A DNA stretch of 64,000 nt from an uncultured Prevotellaceae bacterium (lineage in GTDB: Bacteria; Bacteroidota; Bacteroidia; Bacteroidales; Bacteroidaceae), in assembly GCA_902769805.1 (NCBI GenBank), contig CACXQL010000001.1, positions 118,536 through 182,535 of the forward strand, written 5' to 3'. Shown here piece after piece: positions 37,235-45,487 of the stretch (its first letter is position 1; each line of letters begins with the position of its first letter). The notes under the pieces are model-generated. The model had not been told where the DNA came from. It made no database searches and was given only the letters and a program-made list of their open reading frames with translations. Both the position numbers and the translations under genes were made by a program.

Positions 37235-39370
37235 CAGGTAGTCTTCAAAATACTGAGTGATACGCTCGTGCAGATGAACGCTGGCATGACCGCGCATATT
37301 ATGGGGCTCGCCAGGGTATACGAAGAAGTCAGGCTGTGTACCAGCCTCAATACATGCTTTCAGAAACGACAGACAGTGTTGTGGTACGACAGTGTCGTCA
37401 TTATAGCCCGTAATAATCTGGAGTTTACCCTTAAGGTCCTTTGCCTTGGAGAGCAAGGATGTCTTTTCATAGCCCTCTGGGTTAGACTGCGGAGTATCCA
37501 TATAACGCTCACCATACATTACCTCATACCATTTCCAGTCGATGACAGGACCACCTGCTACTCCTACTTTGAAGACATCAGGATAGTTGGTCATCAGTGA
37601 GATAGTCATAAAACCACCGAACGACCAGCCATGAACACCTAAACGATTCATATCAATATAAGGTAATGTGCGCAGGTAGTCCACGCCCTTCATCTGATCT
37701 TGCATCTCAACCTGTCCGAGTTGACGGAAAGTCACTTGTTCGAAGTCACGTCCGCGGTTCTCGCTGCCTCTGTTATCAAGGATGAAGACGATATAGCCCT
37801 TTTGCGCCATATAAGTCTCCCATGAACGGCTATACCAGTGCCATGCCGCCTCTACGTTATGGGCATGGGGACCACCATAGACATAGACGACTGTGGGATA
37901 TTTCTTCGTAGCGTCGAAATCATGGGGTTTCACCATCCGGTAATAAAGGTCTGTCTTGCCATCGGCAGCCTTAATACTGCCACATTCAAAGAGCGGTTGC
38001 TTGTAATCCTTCCAAGGATCCTCAGCCGTCAAAAGACGTTGTACCTTACCACTTTTCACTTCCACGAGATCAATGTTACGAGGTATGTCTGGCTCTGAGT
38101 ATTTATCATAGAACCACTGTCCACTCTTCGACAGGACAGCAGTATGGGAGCCCTTACCATTATCTAACAGGGTTCGTTTACCTGTGGCAGTATTAACGGA
38201 ATAGGTATTACGTTGGAGAGGATGGACCTCATTGGATGTAAAAAGTATACTCTTCTGTTTCTCGTTGAAGCCCAAAACCTCCTGTACGACAAAACGACCA
38301 CTGGTGAGTTGCTTGACAAGCTCTCCTTTCACATTATATATATATAGGTGGTTGTATCCGTCACGCTGACTCTGAAGGATGAACTTCGTTGCGTCCCAGG
38401 GCAGGAACTGGATGGGATGGAGTGGTTCTACGTATTTGTCACTGGTCTCACGGTATAGCTCTGCCACCTTTGCTCCTGTCGAGGCATCATAGCTGATGAG
38501 GCGACAGTCATTCTGGTCGCGGTTCAGTTCGAACATATAGATGGTCTTAGCGTCTGGACTCCATGCGATATTGGTAAAATAGCGGTCCGTAGGGTCACCA
38601 GTCTGTAGGTAAATGATCTTCTCCGTTTGCAGGTCATAGACACCTACCGTCACTTTGTGTGAAGTCTCTCCTGCCATCGGATACTTGTCAGGCACATCTG
38701 CGGCGATGCGAGGGGCTATATCCACTTGCGGATAGTCTGCCACCATACTCTGGTCCATGCGATAGAAAGCCAGATGCTGACCGTCAGGACTCCAGAAGGT
38801 TCCTTTCTCAATGCCGAACTCATTACGGTGTACGGACTGTCCATACACGATCTCACGACTGCCGTCAGTAGTCAACTGCCGCTTGTTACCCTGACCATCA
38901 ACCACAAACAACTGATGATTCTCCACAAAAGCCGTGGCTCGTGACCGAGGATTCCAGTCGTTAGCCTCCTGTCCTGAGATACTATCCTGCCAGACCACCT
39001 TCTTGTCTTTGAAGTCAATCAGGATATATGCTTTTCTATTACCCAAAGCTACAATAGGAGCATCTGGGTAGGGAAAGGTGGCATTCATCAGGTGGCGTAC
39101 ATATCTCGTGTCATCGCTCTCAGCCCATTCGTTTATCTGCTCAAGAGTGAAGAGCGTTGTTTTCTTACCTGTCTTAGCATCGATGGTATAACACTCTTCC
39201 ACATCCGTCTGTACCAACTGGTCGCCCCACCATGTCAGCCAGAGGTTCTGAGCTTGCAGGTTACGGTAGTTTGTTCCGCCATAGTTGAGGTCCTCTAAGG
39301 TAAAGAGTCTGTCTTGAGCTGCCATAGGAAGAGATAGGACGAGAAGGATAAACAGGTATTTAATCTTCAT
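37229..39370 (-). CDS. Prolyl oligopeptidase family serine peptidase, DPP-IV-like (S9B)
   Basis: 713 residues from the ATG at 39370 (MKIKYLF), which begins a good signal peptide ending LPMAAQ. A frame 93 codons longer exists but would read through the end of the methyltransferase gene in another phase and lacks a signal, so it is rejected. N-terminal eight-bladed propeller (about 30-470; blades with WSPDGQHLAFYR and IAWSPDAKTIYMFE), then alpha/beta-hydrolase domain with nucleophile Ser583 in GWSFGGF, Asp in TGYNDDTVVP and His in GEPHNMRGH. Length and motifs match the dipeptidyl peptidase IV group of Bacteroidota, which cut X-Pro dipeptides in the periplasm. Start overlaps the upstream stop by 11 bp: translational coupling. 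Confidence 0.93.
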   Translation of the reverse strand: MKIKYLFILLVLSLPMAAQDRLFTLEDLNYGGTNYRNLQAQNLWLTWWGDQLVQTDVEECYTIDAKTGKKTTLFTLEQINEWAESDDTRYVRHLMNATFPYPDAPIVALGNRKAYILIDFKDKKVVWQDSISGQEANDWNPRSRATAFVENHQLFVVDGQGNKRQLTTDGSREIVYGQSVHRNEFGIEKGTFWSPDGQHLAFYRMDQSMVADYPQVDIAPRIAADVPDKYPMAGETSHKVTVGVYDLQTEKIIYLQTGDPTDRYFTNIAWSPDAKTIYMFELNRDQNDCRLISYDASTGAKVAELYRETSDKYVEPLHPIQFLPWDATKFILQSQRDGYNHLYIYNVKGELVKQLTSGRFVVQEVLGFNEKQKSILFTSNEVHPLQRNTYSVNTATGKRTLLDNGKGSHTAVLSKSGQWFYDKYSEPDIPRNIDLVEVKSGKVQRLLTAEDPWKDYKQPLFECGSIKAADGKTDLYYRMVKPHDFDATKKYPTVVYVYGGPHAHNVEAAWHWYSRSWETYMAQKGYIVFILDNRGSENRGRDFEQVTFRQLGQVEMQDQMKGVDYLRTLPYIDMNRLGVHGWSFGGFMTISLMTNYPDVFKVGVAGGPVIDWKWYEVMYGERYMDTPQSNPEGYEKTSLLSKAKDLKGKLQIITGYNDDTVVPQHCLSFLKACIEAGTQPDFFVYPGEPHNMRGHASVHLHERITQYFEDYLK

Positions 39371-40868
39371 CTTTATCATCATGGTCACGGAAGCGTCGGT
39401 TGTTCTTCTTATATGGTTTTTTAAAGTCACGAGAGGACTTGGCATCTCTGGAGTCCCTGGAGAATCTGGGCTTTCGAAAATCTTTAGAATCTCGGGAGTC
39501 TTTGAAATCTTTGGAGTCTCTGGGCTCTCGGAATTCTCTTGGTTCTCTGTCCTTCCTCGCTTCTTTCTTTTCAAGGGAACGGAATTTAAAGGTGCGAATA
39601 TCTGCCTCTTCGTTCTCCTCCTGTTCCTCCAATCGCTTTTTGAACTCACGATTCTGTTTGAAACGGCGTTTCTCTGCCATTTGCTGTTTTTCTTCCTCAG
39701 TCTTCACGATACCGCCCTCGGAGCGGAACTCTTTCATCTTTCCACTGAATATCTGGTATTTGCGGAACTCACATTCCAGACTACCGTTAAAGACAGGAAT
39801 CTTGATAGAGGGTTTCAATCCGATCTGGTCAAAGCACTCCTCCCGATAGCTGAGTATCCAGGCATCATTATTAAGGAACTGATGTTTCAGGCGCTCACCA
39901 ATCATCTTATAGGTACCCAACAAGTCGGGAGTAGAGATACGCTCGCCATAAGGGGGATTCATCACGATGATACTTTTCTCCTTTGGCTGGGTGAAGTCTT
40001 TGAAATCCGCTTCCGCTACGGTGATATCATTGGTCAGTCCTGTCGCACGAATATTCATACGAGCGGTATTGACAGCCTTGATGTCAATATCATAACCATA
40101 GATATGATGCTTGAACTCCCGCTCCTGAGAGTCATCATTATAAATCTCGTCAAAGAGGTCGCGGTCAAAGTCCTTCCATTTCTCAAAAGCAAACTCCTTA
40201 CGGAAGACACCAGGTGCCATATTACGGGCAATCAGTGCCGCCTCTATCAACAAAGTACCACTACCGCACATCGGGTCAATGAAGTCAGTATCGCCATGCC
40301 ATCCCGTCATGAGGATCATACCTGCGGCAAGGACCTCATTCAGAGGTGCCTCCACAGACTCCTGCCGGTATCCCCTGCGATGCAGGGACTCACCGCTGGA
40401 ATCCAAGGAGAGCGTACACTTATCCTCCGCAATATGGATGTTCAGACGGATATCTGGGTTTGCAACGGAGATATTCGGACGGTTACCTGTCTTCTCACGG
40501 AACTGGTCGACAATGGCATCCTTTACCTTATAAGATACAAATTTAGAGTGGCGGAACTCCTCAGAGAACACGACAGAGTCAACGGCAAAGGTAGTGTCAT
40601 TGTCCAAGTACTCTGTCCAGTCGATGGATTTGACACCCTCATAGACATCATCAGCCGACAATGCCTTAAAGTGCTTGATGGGTTTCAGAATGCGGATAGC
40701 GGTATGCAACTGGAAGTTGGCGCGATACATCATTTCTTTATTACCTGTAAAGGAAACCATGCGGCGTCCTATCTGAATATTCTCCGCGCCCAACTGCGTC
40801 AATTCTTTCGCCAAGACAGGTTCAAGCCCCATAAAGGTCTTGGCGATGAGTTCAAAATCTTGTGTCAT
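39360..40868 (-). CDS. THUMP-domain class I SAM-dependent RNA methyltransferase (RlmL-like) with charged C-terminal tail
   Basis: 502 residues from the ATG at 40868. A longer frame from TTG at 40910 lies upstream of the promoter. N-terminal ferredoxin-like/THUMP domain (about 1-155, FELIAKTFMGLEPVLAKEL at the start), then the methyltransferase with FIDPMCGSGTLLIEAALIA (SAM-binding), GYDIDIKAVNTAR, and the catalytic motif MNPPYGERIS. This matches the RlmL (23S rRNA m2G2445) group. The last ~120 residues are unusual: a run of Arg/Lys/Asp/Glu with repeated SRDSKDF/EPREFRE-like units, probably disordered and RNA binding. Own strong promoter; first gene of the operon with S9 peptidase and serB. 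Confidence 0.92.
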   Translation of the reverse strand: MTQDFELIAKTFMGLEPVLAKELTQLGAENIQIGRRMVSFTGNKEMMYRANFQLHTAIRILKPIKHFKALSADDVYEGVKSIDWTEYLDNDTTFAVDSVVFSEEFRHSKFVSYKVKDAIVDQFREKTGNRPNISVANPDIRLNIHIAEDKCTLSLDSSGESLHRRGYRQESVEAPLNEVLAAGMILMTGWHGDTDFIDPMCGSGTLLIEAALIARNMAPGVFRKEFAFEKWKDFDRDLFDEIYNDDSQEREFKHHIYGYDIDIKAVNTARMNIRATGLTNDITVAEADFKDFTQPKEKSIIVMNPPYGERISTPDLLGTYKMIGERLKHQFLNNDAWILSYREECFDQIGLKPSIKIPVFNGSLECEFRKYQIFSGKMKEFRSEGGIVKTEEEKQQMAEKRRFKQNREFKKRLEEQEENEEADIRTFKFRSLEKKEARKDREPREFREPRDSKDFKDSRDSKDFRKPRFSRDSRDAKSSRDFKKPYKKNNRRFRDHDDKDED

Positions 40869-40891
40869 GATGTACTTCAATAAATATGTTG

Positions 40892-40922
40892 CAAAGATAG
40901 TGTAAATCAAATAAAATACAAA
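40892..40922 (-). promoter_or_regulatory. Promoter for methyltransferase - peptidase - serB operon
   Basis: On the reverse strand TTTG (40922-40919) and TATCTTTG (40899-40892) are separated by exactly 19 bp, a full consensus match. Transcription start about 40885, 17 nt before the ATG at 40868. Confidence 0.8.
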
Positions 40923-40962
40923 GAAAAAGATCGTTTTTCTTTATTATTCTGAATCTTTTGTG

Positions 40963-40970
40963 TAATTTTG
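40963..40970 (+). promoter_or_regulatory. Promoter -7 element (TAATTTTG) for the DUF5686 gene
   Basis: TAATTTTG ends 13 bp before the ATG at 40984, so the leader would be only about 7 nt. A weak TTTC stands at the -33 place. Divergent from the methyltransferase promoter with their cores about 60 bp apart. Confidence 0.55.
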
Positions 40971-40983
40971 TGCGCTATAAACA

Positions 40984-43557
40984 ATGAAAAAGAAGAGATT
41001 GATTAGGACATATTCCCTGTTGATGCTGTTATTCCTGTGTCTGTCATCGCATGCGCAAGGACTGATTTCCGGATATGTCACAGATGTGGAGACCAAGGAT
41101 GCCATCCCTTCAGTGACCGTGTCATACAAGGGGCATCGTGTAGCGGTGGTTTCTGGAGTGGACGGTCGCTATGTCATTCAGAAAAATGTGGGATGGACGC
41201 TCACCTTCAGTGCTGTCGGCTATGTGTCACAGTCTATCATGATAGAGGACAGGACTCCCGTCAAGATAGACATCAAGTTGGAGCCAGACGTGAAGACATT
41301 ACAGAATGTCGTGGTGAAGTCGAAACGCCAGCGATACAGTCGAAAGAACAACCCTGCCGTTGAGTTGATGCGCAAGGTGATAGAGCATAAAAAGCTGACA
41401 GACCTGTCGAATAAGGACTATTACCAGTATAACAAATATCAGAAACTGACGCTGGCTGGTAATGACATCACGCCGGAGAAGCTGCAGAACTCCATCTTCC
41501 GCAAGAAGAAATGGATATTAGACCAGCTTGAGGTCTGCCCGTATAACAATAAACTGATACTACCGATCTCTATTGACGAGACGGTCACCAAGAAACTTTA
41601 CCGCCGCCATCCCCATGATGAGAAGAATATCATACTGGGACAGAACTCCTCTGGAGTCGGTGACTTGTTCCAGACGGGTGACATCATGAACACGATGATG
41701 AAGGACATCTTCACTGATGTGAATATCTACGATGACCAGGTGAGACTGTTACAACGGCCGTTTACCTCACCTATAGGAAAGGGGGCTATCGGCTTTTACC
41801 GCTTTTATATTGAAGACACCTTACAGGTTGACCGTGACAGTTGCATCCACCTGCACTTCCTTCCCAATAACATGCAAGACTTCGGCTTCCGTGGTGACAT
41901 CTACATTTTAAAGGACTCCAGCTATCAGGTAAAACGCTGTGACCTGAGTATTCCACGCCAGAGTGATGTGAATTTCGTAGAGAGCATGCGTATCAACCAG
42001 GAGTTCACCCGTCTGCCGAGTGGCGAATGGGTTCTGACAGTTGATGACATGATCGTGGAGATAGAGGTACTCAGCTTTATGCAGCAGGCTGTCGTCGTCA
42101 GGAACACCCGATTGACGGACTATGCGTTCGATGAGCTGCCGGACCATCTGTTCAAGGGGAAAAAAGATGTCAGGGAGGCTGATGCCCTGACGCATAGCGA
42201 CCTCTTCTGGGCTCAGTATCGTCAGGTGGACCTGACCAAAGGTGAGAGCGGCATGAAGAACTTCGTAGAGGGCTTCAAATCGATGAAGGGGTTCAAGTAT
42301 GTGATGTTTGGTCTGAAGGCGTTGATAGAGAATTATGTTGAGACGGGCAATCCCTCTAAAGTGGATATCGGTCCTATTAACTCCATGATATCCAGTAACT
42401 TCATTGACGGAATCCGTACACGCTTCAGTGCCCAGACCACAGCAAACCTCAACAAACACTGGTTCTTCTCCGGCTATGTGGCACGTGGATGGAAATCGAA
42501 GAAAAACTATTACAAAGGAGAGATAACCTATTCGTTTAACGAGAAGGAATACACGCCCCGTGAATTCCCTAAGCGCACACTGACATTCACATCCACCTAT
42601 GATGTGGCATCCCCTTCGGATAAGTTCATGCAGACAGATAAAGATAACGTGTTCACGGCATTCAAGTGGAGTAAGGTGAAGGCGATGATGTTCTATAATC
42701 GCCAACAGCTGTCTTTTGAGCGCGAGGAGAATTTCGGACTCAGGACTGCCGTCAGTCTGAAGACAGAAGAGAACGAAGCCTGCGGTGATCTTTTCTTTAC
42801 ACCGATGGATGTCTACTCTAAATGGGATAAGACAGAGTCTCGTCCCTCATACAAGCTTCGTACGACAGAGCTCCGCGCGGAGTTAGAGTACAGCCCAGGC
42901 ACTACCTTTATTAACACAAAGCAGCGTAGAAGGAAAGTCAACCGTGACGCTCCTATCTTTAACCTGAGTCATTCCTTTGGTATAAAAGGGCTGTTGGGAG
43001 GTGACTACAGCTATAATTACAGCGAATTGAGCATCACGCAACGCATCTGGCTGAACAGCTGGGGAAAGGTGGACCTGTATTTGAAAGGTGGTATTCAATG
43101 GGAGAAAGTACCGTTCCCCCTACTCTGTATGCCAGAGGCGAACCTGTCGTATATCCTTCAGAAGAACACCTTCAGCCTCATCAACAACATGGAGTTCCTG
43201 AACGACCGTTTCGTCTCCGCCATCTTCGCATGGGACCTGAATGGAAAACTGTTCAACCGTATCCCTCTGTTAAAGAAGCTCAAATGGCGTGAGTACATCG
43301 GTTTTAAGATGTTATGGGGAGGCTTGTCAGACAAGAACAACCCCTTCCTGGCACAGAATGCTGACAATCCGTTGCTGATGGCATTCCCCGAGGGCTCTCA
43401 TGTGATGGATCCGAAACGTCCTTATTGGGAGGTGTCTGTAGGTATTCACAATATCTTCAAGCTGATTCATGTGGAATATGTACGACGGCTGAATTATAAT
43501 GACTACTCCACAGCTCATAAGCGTGGCGTCCGCATGACATTACACTTCACATTCTGA
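40984..43557 (+). CDS. DUF5686 / CarboxypepD_reg-like outer-membrane protein
   Basis: 857 residues with a signal peptide (LLFLCLSSHAQ). Residues ~26-110 are a carboxypeptidase-regulatory-like domain (LISGYVTDVETKDAIPSVTV, FSAVGYVSQSIMI) as in the N-terminus of SusC proteins, followed by VQNVVVKSKRQRYSRKNNPAVELM-type sequence (key residues: N-N-P-A after a basic cluster) typical of the DUF5686 family. The C-terminal ~450 residues alternate as beta strands and end MTLHFTF, an outer-membrane-barrel ending. No transport or enzyme motif; the function of the family is not known. The start at 40984 leaves an unusually short leader. Stands alone upstream of the DUF2807 gene. Confidence 0.82.
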   Translation: MKKKRLIRTYSLLMLLFLCLSSHAQGLISGYVTDVETKDAIPSVTVSYKGHRVAVVSGVDGRYVIQKNVGWTLTFSAVGYVSQSIMIEDRTPVKIDIKLEPDVKTLQNVVVKSKRQRYSRKNNPAVELMRKVIEHKKLTDLSNKDYYQYNKYQKLTLAGNDITPEKLQNSIFRKKKWILDQLEVCPYNNKLILPISIDETVTKKLYRRHPHDEKNIILGQNSSGVGDLFQTGDIMNTMMKDIFTDVNIYDDQVRLLQRPFTSPIGKGAIGFYRFYIEDTLQVDRDSCIHLHFLPNNMQDFGFRGDIYILKDSSYQVKRCDLSIPRQSDVNFVESMRINQEFTRLPSGEWVLTVDDMIVEIEVLSFMQQAVVVRNTRLTDYAFDELPDHLFKGKKDVREADALTHSDLFWAQYRQVDLTKGESGMKNFVEGFKSMKGFKYVMFGLKALIENYVETGNPSKVDIGPINSMISSNFIDGIRTRFSAQTTANLNKHWFFSGYVARGWKSKKNYYKGEITYSFNEKEYTPREFPKRTLTFTSTYDVASPSDKFMQTDKDNVFTAFKWSKVKAMMFYNRQQLSFEREENFGLRTAVSLKTEENEACGDLFFTPMDVYSKWDKTESRPSYKLRTTELRAELEYSPGTTFINTKQRRRKVNRDAPIFNLSHSFGIKGLLGGDYSYNYSELSITQRIWLNSWGKVDLYLKGGIQWEKVPFPLLCMPEANLSYILQKNTFSLINNMEFLNDRFVSAIFAWDLNGKLFNRIPLLKKLKWREYIGFKMLWGGLSDKNNPFLAQNADNPLLMAFPEGSHVMDPKRPYWEVSVGIHNIFKLIHVEYVRRLNYNDYSTAHKRGVRMTLHFTF

Positions 43558-43575
43558 TTTTTTTGCGCCAATTGC

Positions 43576-43644
43576 AACTTTTTCATATTCTCTTCCGTCT
43601 AACAGACAGAAAACAATTAAAAAAGGAAAGAATATGAAAAAGTT
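43576..43644 (+). promoter_or_regulatory. Long inverted repeat that includes the start codon of the DUF2807 gene
   Basis: Bases 43576-43591 and 43629-43644 are exact 16-nt reverse complements. After a one-base bulge (43592) the next four bases TTCC (43593-43596) pair with GGAA (43625-43628), so the stem reaches 20 bp with a 28-nt loop. The right arm contains the purine-rich GGAAAG stretch, the ATG (43634-43636) and the next codons, and runs into seven T. In RNA it would hide the translation start or act as an AU-rich terminator of the preceding gene. Confidence 0.7.
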
Positions 43645-44383
43645 TTTTTGGTTTGTATTGGCAGTCTTAGTAGTAGTGTTCAGCACACGTGTCTATGCGT
43701 TCTATGGTAGTGACAAGGTAGAGGAGAAACGTCCCCTCAAGGGATTTGAGCGTATCCGCCTGCAGGGATCACCTGATATCAAGTACACACAGGGTAAGAC
43801 ATGGTCTGTCCGCGTAAAGGCTCCCAAAAGTATTATCAGGAAAGTGCAGACCCGTGTGGAGGGAAACTGTCTGGTTGTCAGTGTCAAGTCAGGTGGTTTC
43901 TTTAGCAGCATGTCCTTGAAAGGTGATGACGTGACGGTCTATGTGACATCTCCCGACCTGATTGGCGTGGAGGTGCATGGCTCTGGCGACTTTGAGAGTA
44001 AGTCGCATGTCGATACCGATAATCTGGATATCAACTTGAAAGGCTCTGGCGACATCGATTTCTATGATATCATCTGCGACCGCATCAATGTCTCCTTGGT
44101 GGGCTCTGGTGATGTGGAGATCAAGAAGGTTATCACCCAGTATTCCAACGTGGAACTGGTAGGCTCTGGTGATGTGAAGATCAGCCAACTTAATGCGAAG
44201 GATACGAAACTGGAACTGAAAGGCTCTGGTGATATCAAAGTGGCAAGTCAGAAGTGTGGTACCGTCTCTTGTCGCTTGGTAGGCTCTGGTGACATCACCC
44301 TCACAGGTACTATCAAACAACTCAACCAGACCACCCGTGGCTCAGGTGATATCCATACTGCTGGGTTGCAGATTGTGAAGTAA
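43634..44383 (+). CDS. DUF2807 (putative auto-transporter adhesin head GIN domain) protein
   Basis: 249 residues with a signal peptide to about 22 (STRVYAF). It opens with the family pattern GFERIRLQGSPDIKYTQG and is then made of repeating strands each ending in a Gly-Ser-Gly-Asp turn: seven GSGD turns, spaced almost exactly 20 residues apart. This is typical of DUF2807 beta-solenoid or bowl-shaped domains, found exported in Bacteroidota; their role (envelope stress, adhesion) is not established. DNA repeats are equally regular (60-bp steps). The start codon lies in a 16-20 bp stem, pointing to translational or attenuation control. Confidence 0.85.
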   Translation: MKKFFWFVLAVLVVVFSTRVYAFYGSDKVEEKRPLKGFERIRLQGSPDIKYTQGKTWSVRVKAPKSIIRKVQTRVEGNCLVVSVKSGGFFSSMSLKGDDVTVYVTSPDLIGVEVHGSGDFESKSHVDTDNLDINLKGSGDIDFYDIICDRINVSLVGSGDVEIKKVITQYSNVELVGSGDVKISQLNAKDTKLELKGSGDIKVASQKCGTVSCRLVGSGDITLTGTIKQLNQTTRGSGDIHTAGLQIVK

Positions 44384-44409
44384 GTAACTTTTGAAGCGGC
44401 ACATTGTAT

Positions 44410-44452
44410 TTGTTCCATGGGGTGGAATAACTTGTTCCATAGGGTGGAATAA
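44410..44452. repeat. Pair of 21-bp direct repeats, each an inverted repeat TTCCA-N5-TGGAA
   Basis: 44410-44430 and 44432-44452 differ at one base only and are spaced by 22 bp, two helical turns. Each carries the dyad TTCCA-N5-TGGAA. They lie in the 233-bp gap between the DUF2807 gene and the LuxR-type regulator, about 130 bp upstream of the regulator promoter. The rest of the gap holds no gene. Confidence 0.7.
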
Positions 44453-44556
44453 AGTATCCCCCTTGACTCAACTATCAAAAAACATTACATTATTCACCGT
44501 TTTTGAGGGAAAAAAGGGGAGGGAAAAGTGTGTTTAAGAATTTTCTCTGACTATAT

Positions 44557-44587
44557 TTTGCCATATCACGGATTTGTCGTAAATTTG
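44557..44587 (+). promoter_or_regulatory. Promoter for the LuxR-type regulator
   Basis: TTTG 44557-44560 and TAAATTTG 44580-44587 with 19 bp between, a full consensus match; leader of about 23 nt to the ATG at 44617. Confidence 0.8.
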
Positions 44588-44616
44588 CAAGCAATTAAAT
44601 AGATGATATATAACAA

Positions 44617-45258
44617 ATGTATATAGCATTAGCCGACAATCAAGATATCACCAGAGCAGGCATGATGTATGTCTGTCAGGAACTAGGGCAGGTCGAAATG
44701 CGGCGTGCCGAGGATAAAGCAGGTCTGATAGAGCAGTTGAAACAGCATCCAGATGCCGTGGTGGTATTGGACTATACGCTCTTCGACATCAATGACGTGG
44801 AGGAGCTGGAAATCCTGTACCAGCGTTTCCCTTTGGTACAGTGGGTATTGTTCAGTGTCGACCTCTCCAGCGACTTTGTCCGCAGGGTGATAGCCATAGC
44901 CCCTCGCTTCAATATCCTGCTGAAAGAGTCTCCCATCCAGGAAATCCGTGAGTGTCTGATGTATGCCCAGCGTCATCAGCGATATATCTGTCAGCGGATG
45001 ACGGAGTTGCTACTGGCTCCCCAGGTCTCACAGGTGGACGAGGAGGTAAAACTGACTCCTACTGAAATAGAGATACTGAAGGACATCGCCTTGGGACAGA
45101 CGACCAAGGAGATAGCGGAACGTCGCTTCTCAAGTTTCCATACGGTGAACACCCATCGGAAGAACATCTTCAGGAAACTGGGTGTCAATAATGTGCATGA
45201 GGCTACAAAATACGCTTTGCGCGCTGGTCTTGTGGACTCCGCAGAGTATTATATCTGA
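44617..45258 (+). CDS. Solo response regulator, LuxR/NarL-type DNA-binding domain
   Basis: 213 residues. Receiver domain (1-120): acidic pair in ADNQD near 7, phospho-acceptor Asp52 in VVLDYTLFD, Ser in VLFSVDL near 87, and Lys103 in NILLKES, so it looks able to be phosphorylated. A linker precedes the GerE-type helix-turn-helix (about 148-205): LTPTEIEILKDIALGQTTKEIA followed by VNTHRKNIFRKLGVNN, the recognition helix. No histidine kinase is encoded next to it; the next genes are two propeller sensors without usual phosphotransfer parts. It may be their output partner, or a global regulator whose kinase is elsewhere. Own promoter; no terminator of standard form follows, but a folded segment does. 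Confidence 0.92.
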   Translation: MYIALADNQDITRAGMMYVCQELGQVEMRRAEDKAGLIEQLKQHPDAVVVLDYTLFDINDVEELEILYQRFPLVQWVLFSVDLSSDFVRRVIAIAPRFNILLKESPIQEIRECLMYAQRHQRYICQRMTELLLAPQVSQVDEEVKLTPTEIEILKDIALGQTTKEIAERRFSSFHTVNTHRKNIFRKLGVNNVHEATKYALRAGLVDSAEYYI

Positions 45259-45296
45259 CGCTTCCAACCCTTTTACCCCTTTCATTAGACCTGACG

Positions 45297-45396
45297 GGAT
45301 GGTTTCTGCGGAACAAAGAAGGCATCCTACGTCGTCGTAAGTGCCTGTGGATCCGATGTAAAGAGCCGCTGAAACCAACCGTTAGAAGCCTTCTTT
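45297..45396 (+). other. Folded intergenic segment with crossing complementary arms
   Basis: GG-A-T-GGTTTC-T-GCGG (45297-45311) pairs with CCGC-T-GAAACC-A-A-CC (45366-45380), two mismatches. Inside, TACG/CGTA (45328-45339) makes a hairpin and CATC/GATG (45323-45326, 45355-45358) can pair. AAAGAAGGC (45315-45323) from the loop is a perfect 9-nt complement of GCCTTCTTT (45388-45396) beyond the stem, a pseudoknot arrangement. No open reading frame or T-run. It may be a structured RNA, an unusual terminator or a DNA site. Confidence 0.4.
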
Positions 45397-45405
45397 CTGG
45401 TTGCT

Positions 45406-45487
45406 GACTCCAGTCAACAGACTTGCCGACTCCAGTCAACAAACCTGCCGACTCCAGTCAACAGGCTTGCCGACTCCAGTCAGCAGG
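45406..45487. repeat. 22-bp tandem repeat, four units, each with a GACT-CC-AGTC dyad
   Basis: Units start at 45406, 45428, 45450 and 45472. Core GACTCCAGTCAACA is invariant in the first three and has one change in the fourth; a degraded fifth copy begins at 45497. Located 106-190 bp upstream of the promoter of the first sensor gene. Confidence 0.88.

Noticed and set aside
37229-39649. Longer S9 peptidase with 93 extra N-terminal residues
   Set aside because: The extension reads through the methyltransferase tail in another phase, is Pro/Glu/Ser-rich low complexity, and hides the signal peptide that starts at 39370.
39381-40883. A 500-codon open frame antisense to the RNA methyltransferase
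   Set aside because: The reverse-strand gene has clear family motifs and a consensus promoter; the antisense frame has no recognisable domain and its length is explained by codon composition and the repetitive tail.
45297-45396. Integron attC-like site
   Set aside because: No matching GTTRRRY/RYYYAAC core pair at the ends and no gene cassette or integrase nearby.
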